Part shown: positions 27,006 through 35,116 of the stretch, piece by piece | How the letters are laid out: each line of letters starts with the position of its first letter | How positions within the stretch are numbered: position 1 is the stretch's first letter | Source of the DNA: Ordospora colligata OC4 | Taxonomy: Eukaryota > Microsporidia > Ordosporidae | Direction of reading: 5' to 3' | Length of the DNA stretch: 64,000 nucleotides | Assembly: GCF_000803265.1 (NCBI RefSeq) | Contig: NW_014575399.1 | Location: 62,001-126,000 of the forward strand | Position numbers and translations under genes: made by a program | Notes under the pieces: model-generated | The model's database searches: none | What the model saw: only the letters and a program-made list of their open reading frames with translations | What the model was told of the DNA's origin: nothing

Positions 27006-27442
27006 GCTTACAAGGACAACAGTTCAGAGTTATTGTTGATGATTAGTTGTACGGGTGATTCCTCATGTTTTAGGTAATCTGATATATTTATGTGTATGAA
27101 TGAGACTGAATAGATGATATGATATGATATAAATAGAATAGAATAGAATAGATGATATCATATGAGACTGATAGGAATGGAATGGAATAGATTATAAATC
27201 ACTGAATAACATAAATAATACATCAAATGAATGTAATACATAATATCATGAATGAATAGCATAGATGATGCAATGCATGAATAGAATAAAATGGATAATA
27301 CATCACTGAACAGAATATATTATAAATCACATGAAGAGTATAAATAATACAGTATTTGCATAAACTGCTGTAAATTGTTCAATGCATCTTTGTATGGAAT
27401 ATTGCAATAAAACGCCGAGTATCTGTCCCATCTGTAATACGA
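27006..27442. repeat. Low-complexity AT-rich spacer with short tandem repeats
   Basis: This 437-bp stretch between divergent NTH1 and the kinesin gene has no supportable gene. It contains runs such as (GATAT)n at about 27118-27130 and (AGAAT)n-like GAATAGAATAGAATAG at about 27137-27152. Many scattered copies of ATGAATAG and ATAAATAATACA-like words follow. A CCC (ACTGTCCC, about 27424-27430) precedes the kinesin start by about a dozen bases. Confidence 0.6.
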
Positions 27443-28705
27443 ATGACCGAGAATGTCAGGACATATCTAAGAATCAAGCCGCAAGCGATTCCAGAAGGAA
27501 TTACTGTGACTAGAGACACAATAAAGATAGATGGGAATGAGTTTGGATTTGACAGGGTTTTCAGAAATTCAACACAGCAAGAGGTTTTCCAGGAAATTTC
27601 AAAGAGTCTACTTGTGGAATGTATGCAGGGATACAACTGCACGTTGTTTGCATATGGGCAGACAGGAAGCGGAAAGACATACACCATTCAAGGAAATGAT
27701 CACAACATGGGGATAGTGCAGCGATCACTGGACTTTCTTCATAGACATACAGGACTTAAGGTGTCTCTATCGTTTGTGGAGATATACAATGAAGTGATGT
27801 TTGATTTGCTTGATACAAATGCTATGCTGTCTATAAGAGAGGACCCATGTGCAGGTGTTGTTGTTGACAACCTGACTGTTGTTGAGTCAAGTGGCTATGA
27901 AGAAAGCATGGAATTGTACACGCGTGGATTGAAGATAAGGAAGATTTCGTCGACAACGATGAATAAAGAAAGCAGCAGGAGCCATTGTGTTTTGATGGTG
28001 TATCTCCGTAATGAATGTGATATTGTGCATAGAGCATCGAAGCTGTGCTTTGTTGATCTTGCAGGGTCTGAGAGACTGAGAGAAAAGGAGATTGAGGAGC
28101 TGCGAATGAAGGAAGCAATGAACATCAACAAATCGTTATTGTGTCTTGGAAAGGTGATAAATAAGCTGAGTGGGGATGTGGATGGACACATTGGCTATAG
28201 AGAATCTAAGCTTACTTTTCTTTTGAAAGACTCACTTGGTGGAAACTGCAAACTGACTGTTATTGGCAATGTTTCTCTGGAGAATCGAAGCGATAGTGTG
28301 GGAACGATGAATTTTCTACAGAGATCTCGAATGATCAAGAACCCAGCAACAGTGAATTCTGATGTGAATGGAGAGCTAGAAGAAGTGAAGAACAAACTGA
28401 AGGATCTAGATGTAGAGAACCAGAGTTTGAAGGCAAAAATAGCATTAATGGATATCCGGCCATGTGAGATACCGACTGGGATGCTGCATTTCCAATATGA
28501 GATTAGTGAGATAAGCAAGGTTGTTAATGATGCAATAGGTGATCTGGAATGCCTAGAGCGAGAGGTTGCAAAAATATCTGGGCATGACTTCGATGTGAAT
28601 AGAAAGCTTTTACTTGATATACATGAGTATTTTGTAAACATATCAAGTAGCAGAAGACGCCAGGTTGAATTGATGATGAAGCGGAAGGGAGATGATGAAC
28701 GCTAG
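27443..28705 (+). CDS. Kinesin with N-terminal motor, KIF15/kinesin-12-like neck
   Basis: This 420-residue kinesin has a complete motor: P-loop GQTGSGKTYT, NKESSRSH switch I, VDLAGSER switch II and the HIGYRESKLTFLLKDSLGG block. The neck reads SRMIKNPATVNSD, then a coiled coil (GELEEVKNKLKDL), a form seen in plus-end-directed N-terminal kinesins of the kinesin-12/kinesin-5 groups. Only a short tail follows, so it is far shorter than those families elsewhere (about 700-1400). A spindle role is inferred. Confidence 0.88.
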   Translation: MTENVRTYLRIKPQAIPEGITVTRDTIKIDGNEFGFDRVFRNSTQQEVFQEISKSLLVECMQGYNCTLFAYGQTGSGKTYTIQGNDHNMGIVQRSLDFLHRHTGLKVSLSFVEIYNEVMFDLLDTNAMLSIREDPCAGVVVDNLTVVESSGYEESMELYTRGLKIRKISSTTMNKESSRSHCVLMVYLRNECDIVHRASKLCFVDLAGSERLREKEIEELRMKEAMNINKSLLCLGKVINKLSGDVDGHIGYRESKLTFLLKDSLGGNCKLTVIGNVSLENRSDSVGTMNFLQRSRMIKNPATVNSDVNGELEEVKNKLKDLDVENQSLKAKIALMDIRPCEIPTGMLHFQYEISEISKVVNDAIGDLECLEREVAKISGHDFDVNRKLLLDIHEYFVNISSSRRRQVELMMKRKGDDER

Positions 28706-28833
28706 TGATTACATCCCAGCGTAGTGTTTTATGTGGTATTTGATTTTATCGGATTGAATGACTAGACTTATTGTGATGTAGAGATGATCAGTGTGATTGT
28801 AGTGCAAGTATGTTTGATGAGAGTAGCGACGGT

Positions 28834-28855
28834 AAATTTTGATATTTTCGTACCC
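28834..28855 (+). promoter_or_regulatory. AAATTTT...CCC start signal of eIF4E
   Basis: AAATTTT at 28834-28840 is followed by ACCC at 28852-28855, and the chosen ATG is at 28866. This is the same arrangement as in other translation genes of the window. Confidence 0.45.
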
Positions 28856-28865
28856 TAGCGTGAGT

Positions 28866-29396
28866 ATGAACTTGGAGTCGTCCTGGGTTCTGTGGCAGAA
28901 CGGCAACGATGATTCGAACATCAGGAGCTGGGGAGAAGACATTCTAGAGGTTGGTGAGGTTTCGACAGTTCCTGAGTTTCTGTATATGTGTGACATGATA
29001 GTTAAAAACGGAGTGGAGAATCTGTGCTCTATGAATCTGTTTAAGAAGGGGATCAAGCCAATGTGGGAAGATGAGGCAAATGTGAATGGAGGAAGACTGA
29101 TTCTTGACATACCTATGATGACTCGTGAGGACCTGAATGGCATTTGGAAAAAGACAATGGCGTTCTGTGTATCAAATTGCATTGAGAACATCTGTGGATG
29201 TGTTTTTAATGAGAAGCAGTCAGTATACAAGATATCGATATGGTTTGGAAGAGACTATAACCAGGACATGATTAAGGAGAAATGGGAAAGTGTGCTTGGA
29301 AACATCAACCTGCCAATATACTCTTTTCTGCACAAGAAGTCTCTGGACGGTACAAAGGGAGGAAAGAAGAAGTGGGGAGGAAAGAGAGAGAAGTAG
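28866..29396 (+). CDS. CDC33: Translation initiation factor eIF4E (cap-binding)
   Basis: This 176-residue protein has the eIF4E pattern: SSWVLWQNGN near the start, VPEFLYMCD, LFKKGIKPMWEDEANVNGGRL with the cap-stacking Trp and Glu, IWKKTMAFCV and ICGCVFNEKQSVYKISIWFGRD. The tail is Lys/Gly-rich (KGGKKKWGGKREK). The ATG at 28866 follows ACCCTAGCGTGAGT. The longer frame from 28839 adds nine residues that are not needed. Confidence 0.9.
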   Translation: MNLESSWVLWQNGNDDSNIRSWGEDILEVGEVSTVPEFLYMCDMIVKNGVENLCSMNLFKKGIKPMWEDEANVNGGRLILDIPMMTREDLNGIWKKTMAFCVSNCIENICGCVFNEKQSVYKISIWFGRDYNQDMIKEKWESVLGNINLPIYSFLHKKSLDGTKGGKKKWGGKREK

Positions 29397-29550
29397 AGAA
29401 ATGCACATGAAGTGTATGAGCATATGACAAGAGCCTTGTGGCAAAGCCTCTGCTATAAGTATAATAAAGCCTGTGTGTGGAATGATGTGTTTGTTGATTA
29501 GATAAAGCCTGTAATGCAGAAGATTTGACCGGAAATGTTTATTATTCAAG

Positions 29551-30414
29551 CTACTTTGTCCTTTTATTTGGCTTTGGGGCAACCTTTACAAATCCATCTG
29601 GACAGATGTCTGAGAGTATCGATAGCTTTGACTCATTAAGAAACATGTTTAGGAACTCTTCAGCCTCGATTGTTTTTATGCCTGATATTTTTGAGATTAT
29701 GTTCACTGCTTCTGAGAAAGATTTTCCGGATATTCGCTTTTCGATGTGTGCCAAAGTTATTGATGGATTCTTACCATGAATATATCCTCTAGATTTAACA
29801 CATCTCTCAAGTACTTCTGCACGATCAATGCCTTTCATGGGCTCCTTCTTCAAAGACATCGATGAAAGGTCCTCAAAGAATTCCTGAGGCTTTTGGGGCG
29901 GGCTGTTTGCAACCGCATTCTTTTGGAAATACTCGTCCACCTTGTATGATGTCAAGAGATCTCCAAGGTCATTAACAACACTATTGTATGGCAAAAACCC
30001 CTTATCTACGTCTCTTCTAATGTATGAGTCTGCAATGCTGCCGTCTTCAATCATGCTTCTCAGCTCATTACTTGTTAACGGCCCAAGCACGCTTTGAGAC
30101 TTCTTTACCAGCCATAGAAATGATGCTTTCGGAGGAATTCCAATCACAAAGTTTCCTCTTTGGTCAAAGTGTCCCTGATCTGCTTTTGACAGATCCGCTT
30201 CCCACATTGTCTCAAGCTCCTTCTTCTGTGATTTCTTTTGTGGCCAAACAGTTTTCTTCATGGCCACTGCAAGAATCTTCTTCTTCGCTATACAATCCTT
30301 TTCTTCCTTTGTATAATCCTGTGTGATCTTTGGTTTTTGCTCTTTAATGGTGCAAATCGTCTCGTCAAAAACAAAATCATCTGGCCTTACTGGACGGATA
30401 TCTGCAAATCTCAT
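29551..30414 (-). CDS. GYF-domain protein
   Basis: This protein (287 residues from the ATG at 30414; 290 from 30423) has a GYF-like domain at about residues 95-150. It shows FLWLVKKSQSVLGPLTSNELRSMIEDGSI followed by IRRDVDKGFLPYN, where Trp, GPL and RR.....F.P take the family positions. GYF domains bind proline-rich peptides, for example in CD2BP2/Lin1 of U5 snRNP and in Smy2. The flanks are charged and unassigned. CCCC lies 9 bases before 30414 and directly before 30423, so the start is ambiguous. Confidence 0.6.
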   Translation of the reverse strand: MRFADIRPVRPDDFVFDETICTIKEQKPKITQDYTKEEKDCIAKKKILAVAMKKTVWPQKKSQKKELETMWEADLSKADQGHFDQRGNFVIGIPPKASFLWLVKKSQSVLGPLTSNELRSMIEDGSIADSYIRRDVDKGFLPYNSVVNDLGDLLTSYKVDEYFQKNAVANSPPQKPQEFFEDLSSMSLKKEPMKGIDRAEVLERCVKSRGYIHGKNPSITLAHIEKRISGKSFSEAVNIISKISGIKTIEAEEFLNMFLNESKLSILSDICPDGFVKVAPKPNKRTK

Positions 30415-30583
30415 TCGCTGCATGGGGTTTGATGTATTGCATTTCAATTATGCATACCTGTAACTACACAATTAAAGATCAATTAGTTCAAACATAGGGT
30501 TTTTAATACAATATTTACTGGCATGAATGATCCAATGTAAAATGCTGTACAATGCATATGTTCAGGTACATATTTGTACAGAA

Positions 30584-31027
30584 CTACAGAAACCGATTAC
30601 TTCTGTCTGGTACATAATCGTCTCTGTCTGGCTCAAAGCTGTCCTTTTTATTTTTTGATGGTGTTATTGGATCTATTTTTATCAATGGGTTTGTACCAGA
30701 GTCATCATCTTCTGCTGTATTCTGACTACCATATCTCATGAATGTGCTTGAGTCCATCATCGATCCCTTGATGTGTCTGTCTGCTGTAAATGTTCGTGCG
30801 TCATCCATGTTTGGAGTCAAATCGTCACGGCCTATGTTTGCAAAGTCAACAGGTACAGATTCAGATGTATTGAAAAGACTTTGAATGTATGATTCATCAT
30901 AAATTCCATAATCGCTTTCTGTTATATTTATGGTTTTGATGTTGTCTGACACTGAGTATGTGTTGGCAGATTGCCTTTTAACGATGTATTTCCTACGGAG
31001 TGTGTTTAGAAGCTGCTCAAAGTTCAT
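30584..31027 (-). CDS. PI31-like proteasome inhibitor
   Basis: This 147-residue mostly unstructured acidic protein ends NPLIKIDPITPSKNKKDSFEPDRDDYVPDRSNRFL. The order DP-x-P ... F-x-P-D-R-D-D-x-x-P-x-x-x-R-F-L resembles the C-terminal tail of PI31/Fub1, which enters the 20S core. PI31-like peptides have been described bound to a microsporidian proteasome from dormant spores, so such a gene is expected. The ATG at 31027 (MNFEQLL) follows ATCCCATACAT. Confidence 0.55.
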   Translation of the reverse strand: MNFEQLLNTLRRKYIVKRQSANTYSVSDNIKTINITESDYGIYDESYIQSLFNTSESVPVDFANIGRDDLTPNMDDARTFTADRHIKGSMMDSSTFMRYGSQNTAEDDDSGTNPLIKIDPITPSKNKKDSFEPDRDDYVPDRSNRFL

Positions 31028-31136
31028 ATGTATGGGATTTACTGCATGTGTTAAAAATGCCAAATACATGCGATTGATAGCTGTCGATTAATCAGAAATA
31101 TATTACCTGAATGCAGTCAACACGCCCTTACTGAAG

Positions 31137-32102
31137 ATGCAACAGGATGAGGTTGTGCAGCAGATTGAAAGCAGATTGAAATTCTTGAGATTGAATGTTA
31201 GCAAGGAGGTTGCAAATGAAGTGCTCAAGATGTTTTTGAAGAAGAGCAAAAACAAGTCTGAGAATGTTGATGTCTTTGTCGATAGCCTAGTTGAGAGTGG
31301 GACTCTGAACACGTTGCAGTTAGATTATGAAGCAAGCAATGAGATAAAAAATGATGGGCAATGGAGGAGATCAAGACGGAATGCTGTATATTCAGAGAAA
31401 ATAACACCAGAGACGTTTAAACTCAAGAACTATCCAAAAGATGATGCAACAGTGCGGTTCTTGAAAGAAATCCTTGTTGCAGATATACCTTTTGGGTTTA
31501 TGAATCCTGAGCAGAAGAGAAGGTTGATAGAGTCTATGGAGCTTATGGATGTACAAAAAGGAACAGTTGTGACGCAGGAAGGAGCACTTGGATCAGAGAT
31601 GCATATTATTGAGAGTGGGGTTTTTGAGGTTAGCAAGGATGGAGAAGTTCTACGTAGACTTTACAGAGGAAACTTCTTTGGGGAAATAGCGCTTCTACAT
31701 AACATTTCAAGGACAGCGACTGTTAAAGCGATTACTGATGGAAAGGTGTGGGTGGTTGAGCAAACATCGTTTTCAGGGATTCGGATGATGGACAGGATTG
31801 CCAACAAGAAGGTTATTATTGAAGGGCTACGGGAGAATGGAATGTTTGGAGTAGCTGGAGATGATGATGAGACTGTATTGAACAGGGTAAGCTTTGTGCA
31901 TTATAAGAATGGAAGCAAGGTTGAGATAGGAGATTCTGAGTTTTTAATGATTGTAAGTGAGGGAGAGATTGATGATGGGGAAACAAGAAAGGTTTCACCT
32001 AAGGAGGTGCTGCGTGTAGGATTTATAGCAGTAACTGAGATTGAGGTGGCGCACATTCCTGAACTATGTGAAGACGAGAGTATAGGGAATAATGAAGAGT
32101 AA
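31137..32102 (+). CDS. BCY1: cAMP-dependent protein kinase regulatory subunit
   Basis: This 321-residue protein has a short helical N-terminus and an inhibitory pseudosubstrate RRSRRNAV (77-84, Ala at the phospho-site). Its first cAMP-binding domain has an intact phosphate-binding cassette, FGEIALL...SRTATV (181-196, including Glu183 and Arg192). The second domain (about 235-310) lacks any FGE.ALL/R.A cassette and is short, so it probably cannot bind cAMP. The yeast protein has 416 residues. The ATG follows GCCCTTACTGAAG. Confidence 0.92.
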   Translation: MQQDEVVQQIESRLKFLRLNVSKEVANEVLKMFLKKSKNKSENVDVFVDSLVESGTLNTLQLDYEASNEIKNDGQWRRSRRNAVYSEKITPETFKLKNYPKDDATVRFLKEILVADIPFGFMNPEQKRRLIESMELMDVQKGTVVTQEGALGSEMHIIESGVFEVSKDGEVLRRLYRGNFFGEIALLHNISRTATVKAITDGKVWVVEQTSFSGIRMMDRIANKKVIIEGLRENGMFGVAGDDDETVLNRVSFVHYKNGSKVEIGDSEFLMIVSEGEIDDGETRKVSPKEVLRVGFIAVTEIEVAHIPELCEDESIGNNEE

Positions 32103-32184
32103 TAAAGAATCAAGCTATGTCATAAATGTGCTGGCATGATTGCTAAGGTAATCGGGAACTGATTGTATGTACCTTTATATATAA

Positions 32185-32257
32185 GTGACCTTAGTGTAGT
32201 GGTTATCACATTCGCCTAACACGCGAAAGGTCCCCAGTTCGAGCCTGGGAGGTCACA
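32185..32257 (+). tRNA. tRNA-Val (anticodon AAC)
   Basis: A complete cloverleaf is visible: acceptor GTGACCT/AGGTCAC, D arm TAGTGTAGTGGTTATCA, anticodon stem-loop TTCGC-CTAACAC-GCGAA with anticodon AAC, T arm CCCAGTTCGAGCCTGGG, discriminator A. There is no intron. T4 at 32261-32264 is the probable terminator. Confidence 0.95.
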
Positions 32258-32260
32258 TGC

Positions 32261-32264
32261 TTTT
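32261..32264 (+). terminator. Pol III terminator of tRNA-Val (T4)
   Basis: Four T begin three bases after the discriminator base of the tRNA. Confidence 0.6.
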
Positions 32265-32581
32265 ATGTTTTATTATATTATGGAAATTACAGATATCTTT
32301 GTATGTCATTTACTCATTTTGTATGTGATTAACAATTATATTGATCTTTGTTAAAATACTTCATATGATATGAATTTCCATTTATCTTTGTTAAAATACT
32401 TTTCATATGATATGAAAATACATTTATATTTAGTGGCATATACGATCTTACTTATCTTTGTATACCACAAATTTATATTCATCTTTACTGACGTACTTTG
32501 TATGTCATATACCATTTTGCTCACTTTGTATTAATTAACATTTTACTGATTTTGCATGATATAAAAAAGATAGATTTGTGT

Positions 32582-32587
32582 AAAAAA
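32582..32587 (-). terminator. Pol III terminator of tRNA-Tyr (T6)
   Basis: Six T on the minus strand directly follow the discriminator base. Confidence 0.8.
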
Positions 32588-32671
32588 TCTCTCAAGCCGG
32601 ATTCGAACCGACGGCCCCTCGATATCAGCTACTTCTACAGTCAAGTGCTCTTCCAACTGAGCTATTGAGAG
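32588..32671 (-). tRNA. tRNA-Tyr (anticodon GTA) with a short intron
   Basis: The minus strand gives acceptor CTCTCAA/TTGAGAG, D arm GCTCAGTTGGAAGAGC, anticodon stem CTTGA/TCGAG and T arm GTCGG-TTCGAAT-CCGGC. Between the stem halves lies CTGTAG, an 11-base insert, then A, which places GTA in the anticodon. The insert (about 32623-32633 on the plus strand) sits at the canonical intron position between 37 and 38. tRNA-Tyr also carries a small intron in Encephalitozoon. Confidence 0.92.
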
Positions 32672-32788
32672 TCTCTTGTGCACACTCACTTAGTTTTCAC
32701 ACCTCATCCATCTACTAAAACATTTCAAAAAAATATAATCAATTTATTCACAGCTCGTCAATACCTCCTATCCACACTCAGGCATCTA

Positions 32789-33043
32789 TCATAGCTCACG
32801 CATGCTCCTGGACTTAAATGGTGATCCAGGAAATGTCAAGAAAAACACATCCATCTCCCGCTCCTCAGTATGCTTCTCTTCCTTCCTCTCTCTTCGTTCG
32901 CTCTTTTCTGCTATCTCCTTCAACGCACTGTACCTCTTGGCAGGTTTCGACTTCGTTGGCGTAAACTCCTTAATACATGGATCGTAGTTCTCCTTGTCTG
33001 TAGATTCATCAAACCTGACCATCTCAGACATCTCGCTCCTCAT
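32789..33043 (-). CDS. Small charged protein with a KEN box
   Basis: This 84-residue protein is highly charged and probably disordered. It has STDKENYDP (KEN-box-like APC/C degron, about residues 14-22), TPTKSK and SPFKSR (candidate CDK sites), and a conserved-looking RYSALKEI. The family is not recognised. The ATG at 33043 follows ATCCCTGAATA, the usual start signal, which supports it as a real gene. It lies beside the kleisin gene on the same strand, so a cell-cycle role is possible but inferred. Confidence 0.55.
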   Translation of the reverse strand: MRSEMSEMVRFDESTDKENYDPCIKEFTPTKSKPAKRYSALKEIAEKSERRERKEEKHTEEREMDVFFLTFPGSPFKSRSMREL

Positions 33044-33167
33044 TATTCAGGGATTTGCTTAAATTAATATACTTATTTTTGGAGGGAATGCTCTTCGATG
33101 CCTTGAAATCCAACCTTAAAAGATCATATTACAAACATACCACAAACACACTTAAATATCCATAGTT

Positions 33168-34082
33168 CTACATCCAACACCTATCAAGTATAATCCTTCC
33201 GTACGGAGTTTCCTGCACTGGTCTAATTATCCCTTCACTGCTCAACTCAAGTATCTTCAAAAACATCCTTGCCTTCATCCTGTTATTCCATTCACTCACA
33301 TGGCTATTGAAATCAGCTCCAGATGCAAAAAGTGAAAGCCATTCGCTCTCTGCTTCCACCTCAGATTCGCTCACTTCAAAAACAGTTGATGAGCCTCTCA
33401 TTTGCTCAGCCGTTAGCGTCGATGAGTTACGCATTTGCTCAATTGAACTCAACGTTGCCGAGCTCAACATCGGTGCTTCACTCTCCTCAATCTCAAGTAC
33501 CTGTCTTTCACACACCATCCTCATCATCTCATTCACAACAAACACATCTCGTCCTCCAAACATCCTCATGTCCACTTCAAGCGGTATCTTTGTTCCTATG
33601 GTACTTCTGCCATACCAATCACTCAAGTCAAGCTCTGTTTCAATGTCAATGGCTCTTTTCTTCGGTTTCCATTCTATTCCACTCTCAACACGCTCCTCAT
33701 ACGCCTCATTGCTGCTAAACATCAAACTCTCGCCATTCCATTCAATATCAGCCTCAAAATCACACATTGTCGTCACATACTCATCTTCCATCGGTAGCAT
33801 ATTCCGGTTCTTCTTTCCAGGTACTATCCTTCTAATCTGCTTTTTGGTATCCATCATACTCAACAGCATTCCAACTCTCTCCAATTGTTGTCTCACATCC
33901 TTGATATACATCCTAACCACTTCCCTGAGCGCCAAACTGCATTCTTCAATACTGCACTTGTTTCCAAGCTTCAAAACCATCTCCATCACATTTGCTACAT
34001 CGACTCTTTTCCTCATACTACTCCATTTTCCATTAATAAAAGTATTCCATCTCCTATGAACCTCATCCTCTAAACATCTCAT
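33168..34082 (-). CDS. Divergent kleisin of the Scc1/Rad21/Rec8 type
   Basis: This 304-residue protein looks like a shortened cohesin kleisin. Near the N-terminus VDVANVMEMVLKL...SLALREVVRMYIKDVRQQLERV matches the Smc3-binding helical part (usually LLLGVVRIYS.K...L). At the C-terminus KARMFLKILELSSEGIIRPVQETPYGRIIL matches the Smc1-binding winged helix (...L..L......QE.PYG.I). The middle is acidic/Ser-rich. It is about half the length of yeast Scc1. Cohesin ring closure is the inferred role. The start is not supported by a CCC motif. Confidence 0.6.
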   Translation of the reverse strand: MRCLEDEVHRRWNTFINGKWSSMRKRVDVANVMEMVLKLGNKCSIEECSLALREVVRMYIKDVRQQLERVGMLLSMMDTKKQIRRIVPGKKNRNMLPMEDEYVTTMCDFEADIEWNGESLMFSSNEAYEERVESGIEWKPKKRAIDIETELDLSDWYGRSTIGTKIPLEVDMRMFGGRDVFVVNEMMRMVCERQVLEIEESEAPMLSSATLSSIEQMRNSSTLTAEQMRGSSTVFEVSESEVEAESEWLSLFASGADFNSHVSEWNNRMKARMFLKILELSSEGIIRPVQETPYGRIILDRCWM

Positions 34083-34119
34083 ATTTCATGCTGATGAATG
34101 TCATTTCAATCACTTTAAT

Positions 34120-35001
34120 CTACACACTATCTTTGCATAAACAACCTGCTCTTCCATACCTGCTTATAGATTCGGCCAGCTCATTTGCATCAAAAGGCGC
34201 CATAAAAACCTCAGCTACATCACTACTCCCAATACTCAGGTATTCATCCCTGAATCCTTCATCAACAGCCAAGATAATCGGCACATCTTTGCTTGCATCC
34301 CGAATACGGCATACCAGCACTCCATAATAAGCAGAAACTACATGCATCACTACCACATTATATCCCCATCTCATAACACTCTCAATCCCACACTTCCCAT
34401 CAACAACTGTCAACGCATATCCAGGACTCCTCAAGGCTTCCACAAAACACTCAGGCATACTCCCTGTTTCTCTAATACACAGCACATTCACTCTGGCTGT
34501 CACGCCCTGCCTCTCGCAATAAATAGCTCTCTTCAATTCGTTTATATCTTCAACAACCTCCCTTAGATACTTAGAAATGCTTCGGATCGAGCTTAGAACA
34601 TGTGACTGGTAAACAATGCTGCTCTCAATCTGCTTTGGTCGAGAATCCTCCCCAGCTCCCATCTCGCTCGGAGCTTTCTTCCTTCGGATTTTGCTCAGCA
34701 AATCAGGCCTTCCACGCTGGAAATACCTATTCTTGTACTCCCATGGTGTCCATACAGATCCCATACACTTTACTGCATCGTTCTTGATCTTATAAAAATC
34801 ATACTTGTTCAGCTGTCTCACAAAAGAGCTCCAGTTTTTATGCTTGAAGTGCCTCTCAAGAATAACCTCAGAAAACTCCTCCTGGCTGCCTATCACAAAA
34901 CTCTTTCCATCTGCACTCCATGAAATATACCTGAAGTTTGCTGGATCCTCCACCATCCTGAATAGCTTCTCAACAAACTCAGATCCAGAACCTTGACCCA
35001 T
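34120..35001 (-). CDS. SKN7-like transcription factor: HSF DNA-binding domain plus degenerate receiver
   Basis: This 293-residue protein starts with a clear HSF-type DNA-binding domain (about 8-75: FVEKLFRMVEDPANFRYISW, then HFKHKNWSSFVRQLNKYDFYKI). A helical linker (about 125-165) follows. Residues 170-283 follow a two-component receiver fold: VNVLCIRE, GYALTVVDGKCGIESV, YNVVVMHVVSAYYG, PIILAVD, VFMAPFDANELAESISRYG. The phospho-Asp position is His220, the acidic pocket residues are missing, and the Lys before P-F is Ala. This is the fungal SKN7/Prr1 domain order. The ATG at 35001 is preferred over a GTG start. Confidence 0.75.
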   Translation of the reverse strand: MGQGSGSEFVEKLFRMVEDPANFRYISWSADGKSFVIGSQEEFSEVILERHFKHKNWSSFVRQLNKYDFYKIKNDAVKCMGSVWTPWEYKNRYFQRGRPDLLSKIRRKKAPSEMGAGEDSRPKQIESSIVYQSHVLSSIRSISKYLREVVEDINELKRAIYCERQGVTARVNVLCIRETGSMPECFVEALRSPGYALTVVDGKCGIESVMRWGYNVVVMHVVSAYYGVLVCRIRDASKDVPIILAVDEGFRDEYLSIGSSDVAEVFMAPFDANELAESISRYGRAGCLCKDSV

Positions 35002-35116
35002 CCACACACAACACAGCCATCACAATTATTGTACAATTATTACACCTGATCATCACACACCAACAAAGATACTATACCAATTTTAATACGAACCAAAACA
35101 AACATTGGCCTTCCTC

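Larger units (their letters stand above)
32258..32587. repeat. AT-rich inter-tRNA spacer with a direct repeat and palindrome
   Basis: No gene is seen between tRNA-Val and tRNA-Tyr. Two direct copies of ATCTTTGTTAAAATACT followed by TTCATATGATATGAA lie at 32344-32374 and 32384-32416 (period 40). The CATATG core makes a palindrome, longest at 32400-32418 (nine bases each side of a central G). Further degenerate copies of ATCTTTGTAT and TTTGTATGTCAT are scattered through the spacer. Confidence 0.65.

Noticed and set aside
33307..34059. 250-codon plus-strand frame opposite the kleisin
   Set aside because: Ser/Leu/Ile-rich sequence typical of an antisense frame. The minus-strand protein has recognisable kleisin ends.
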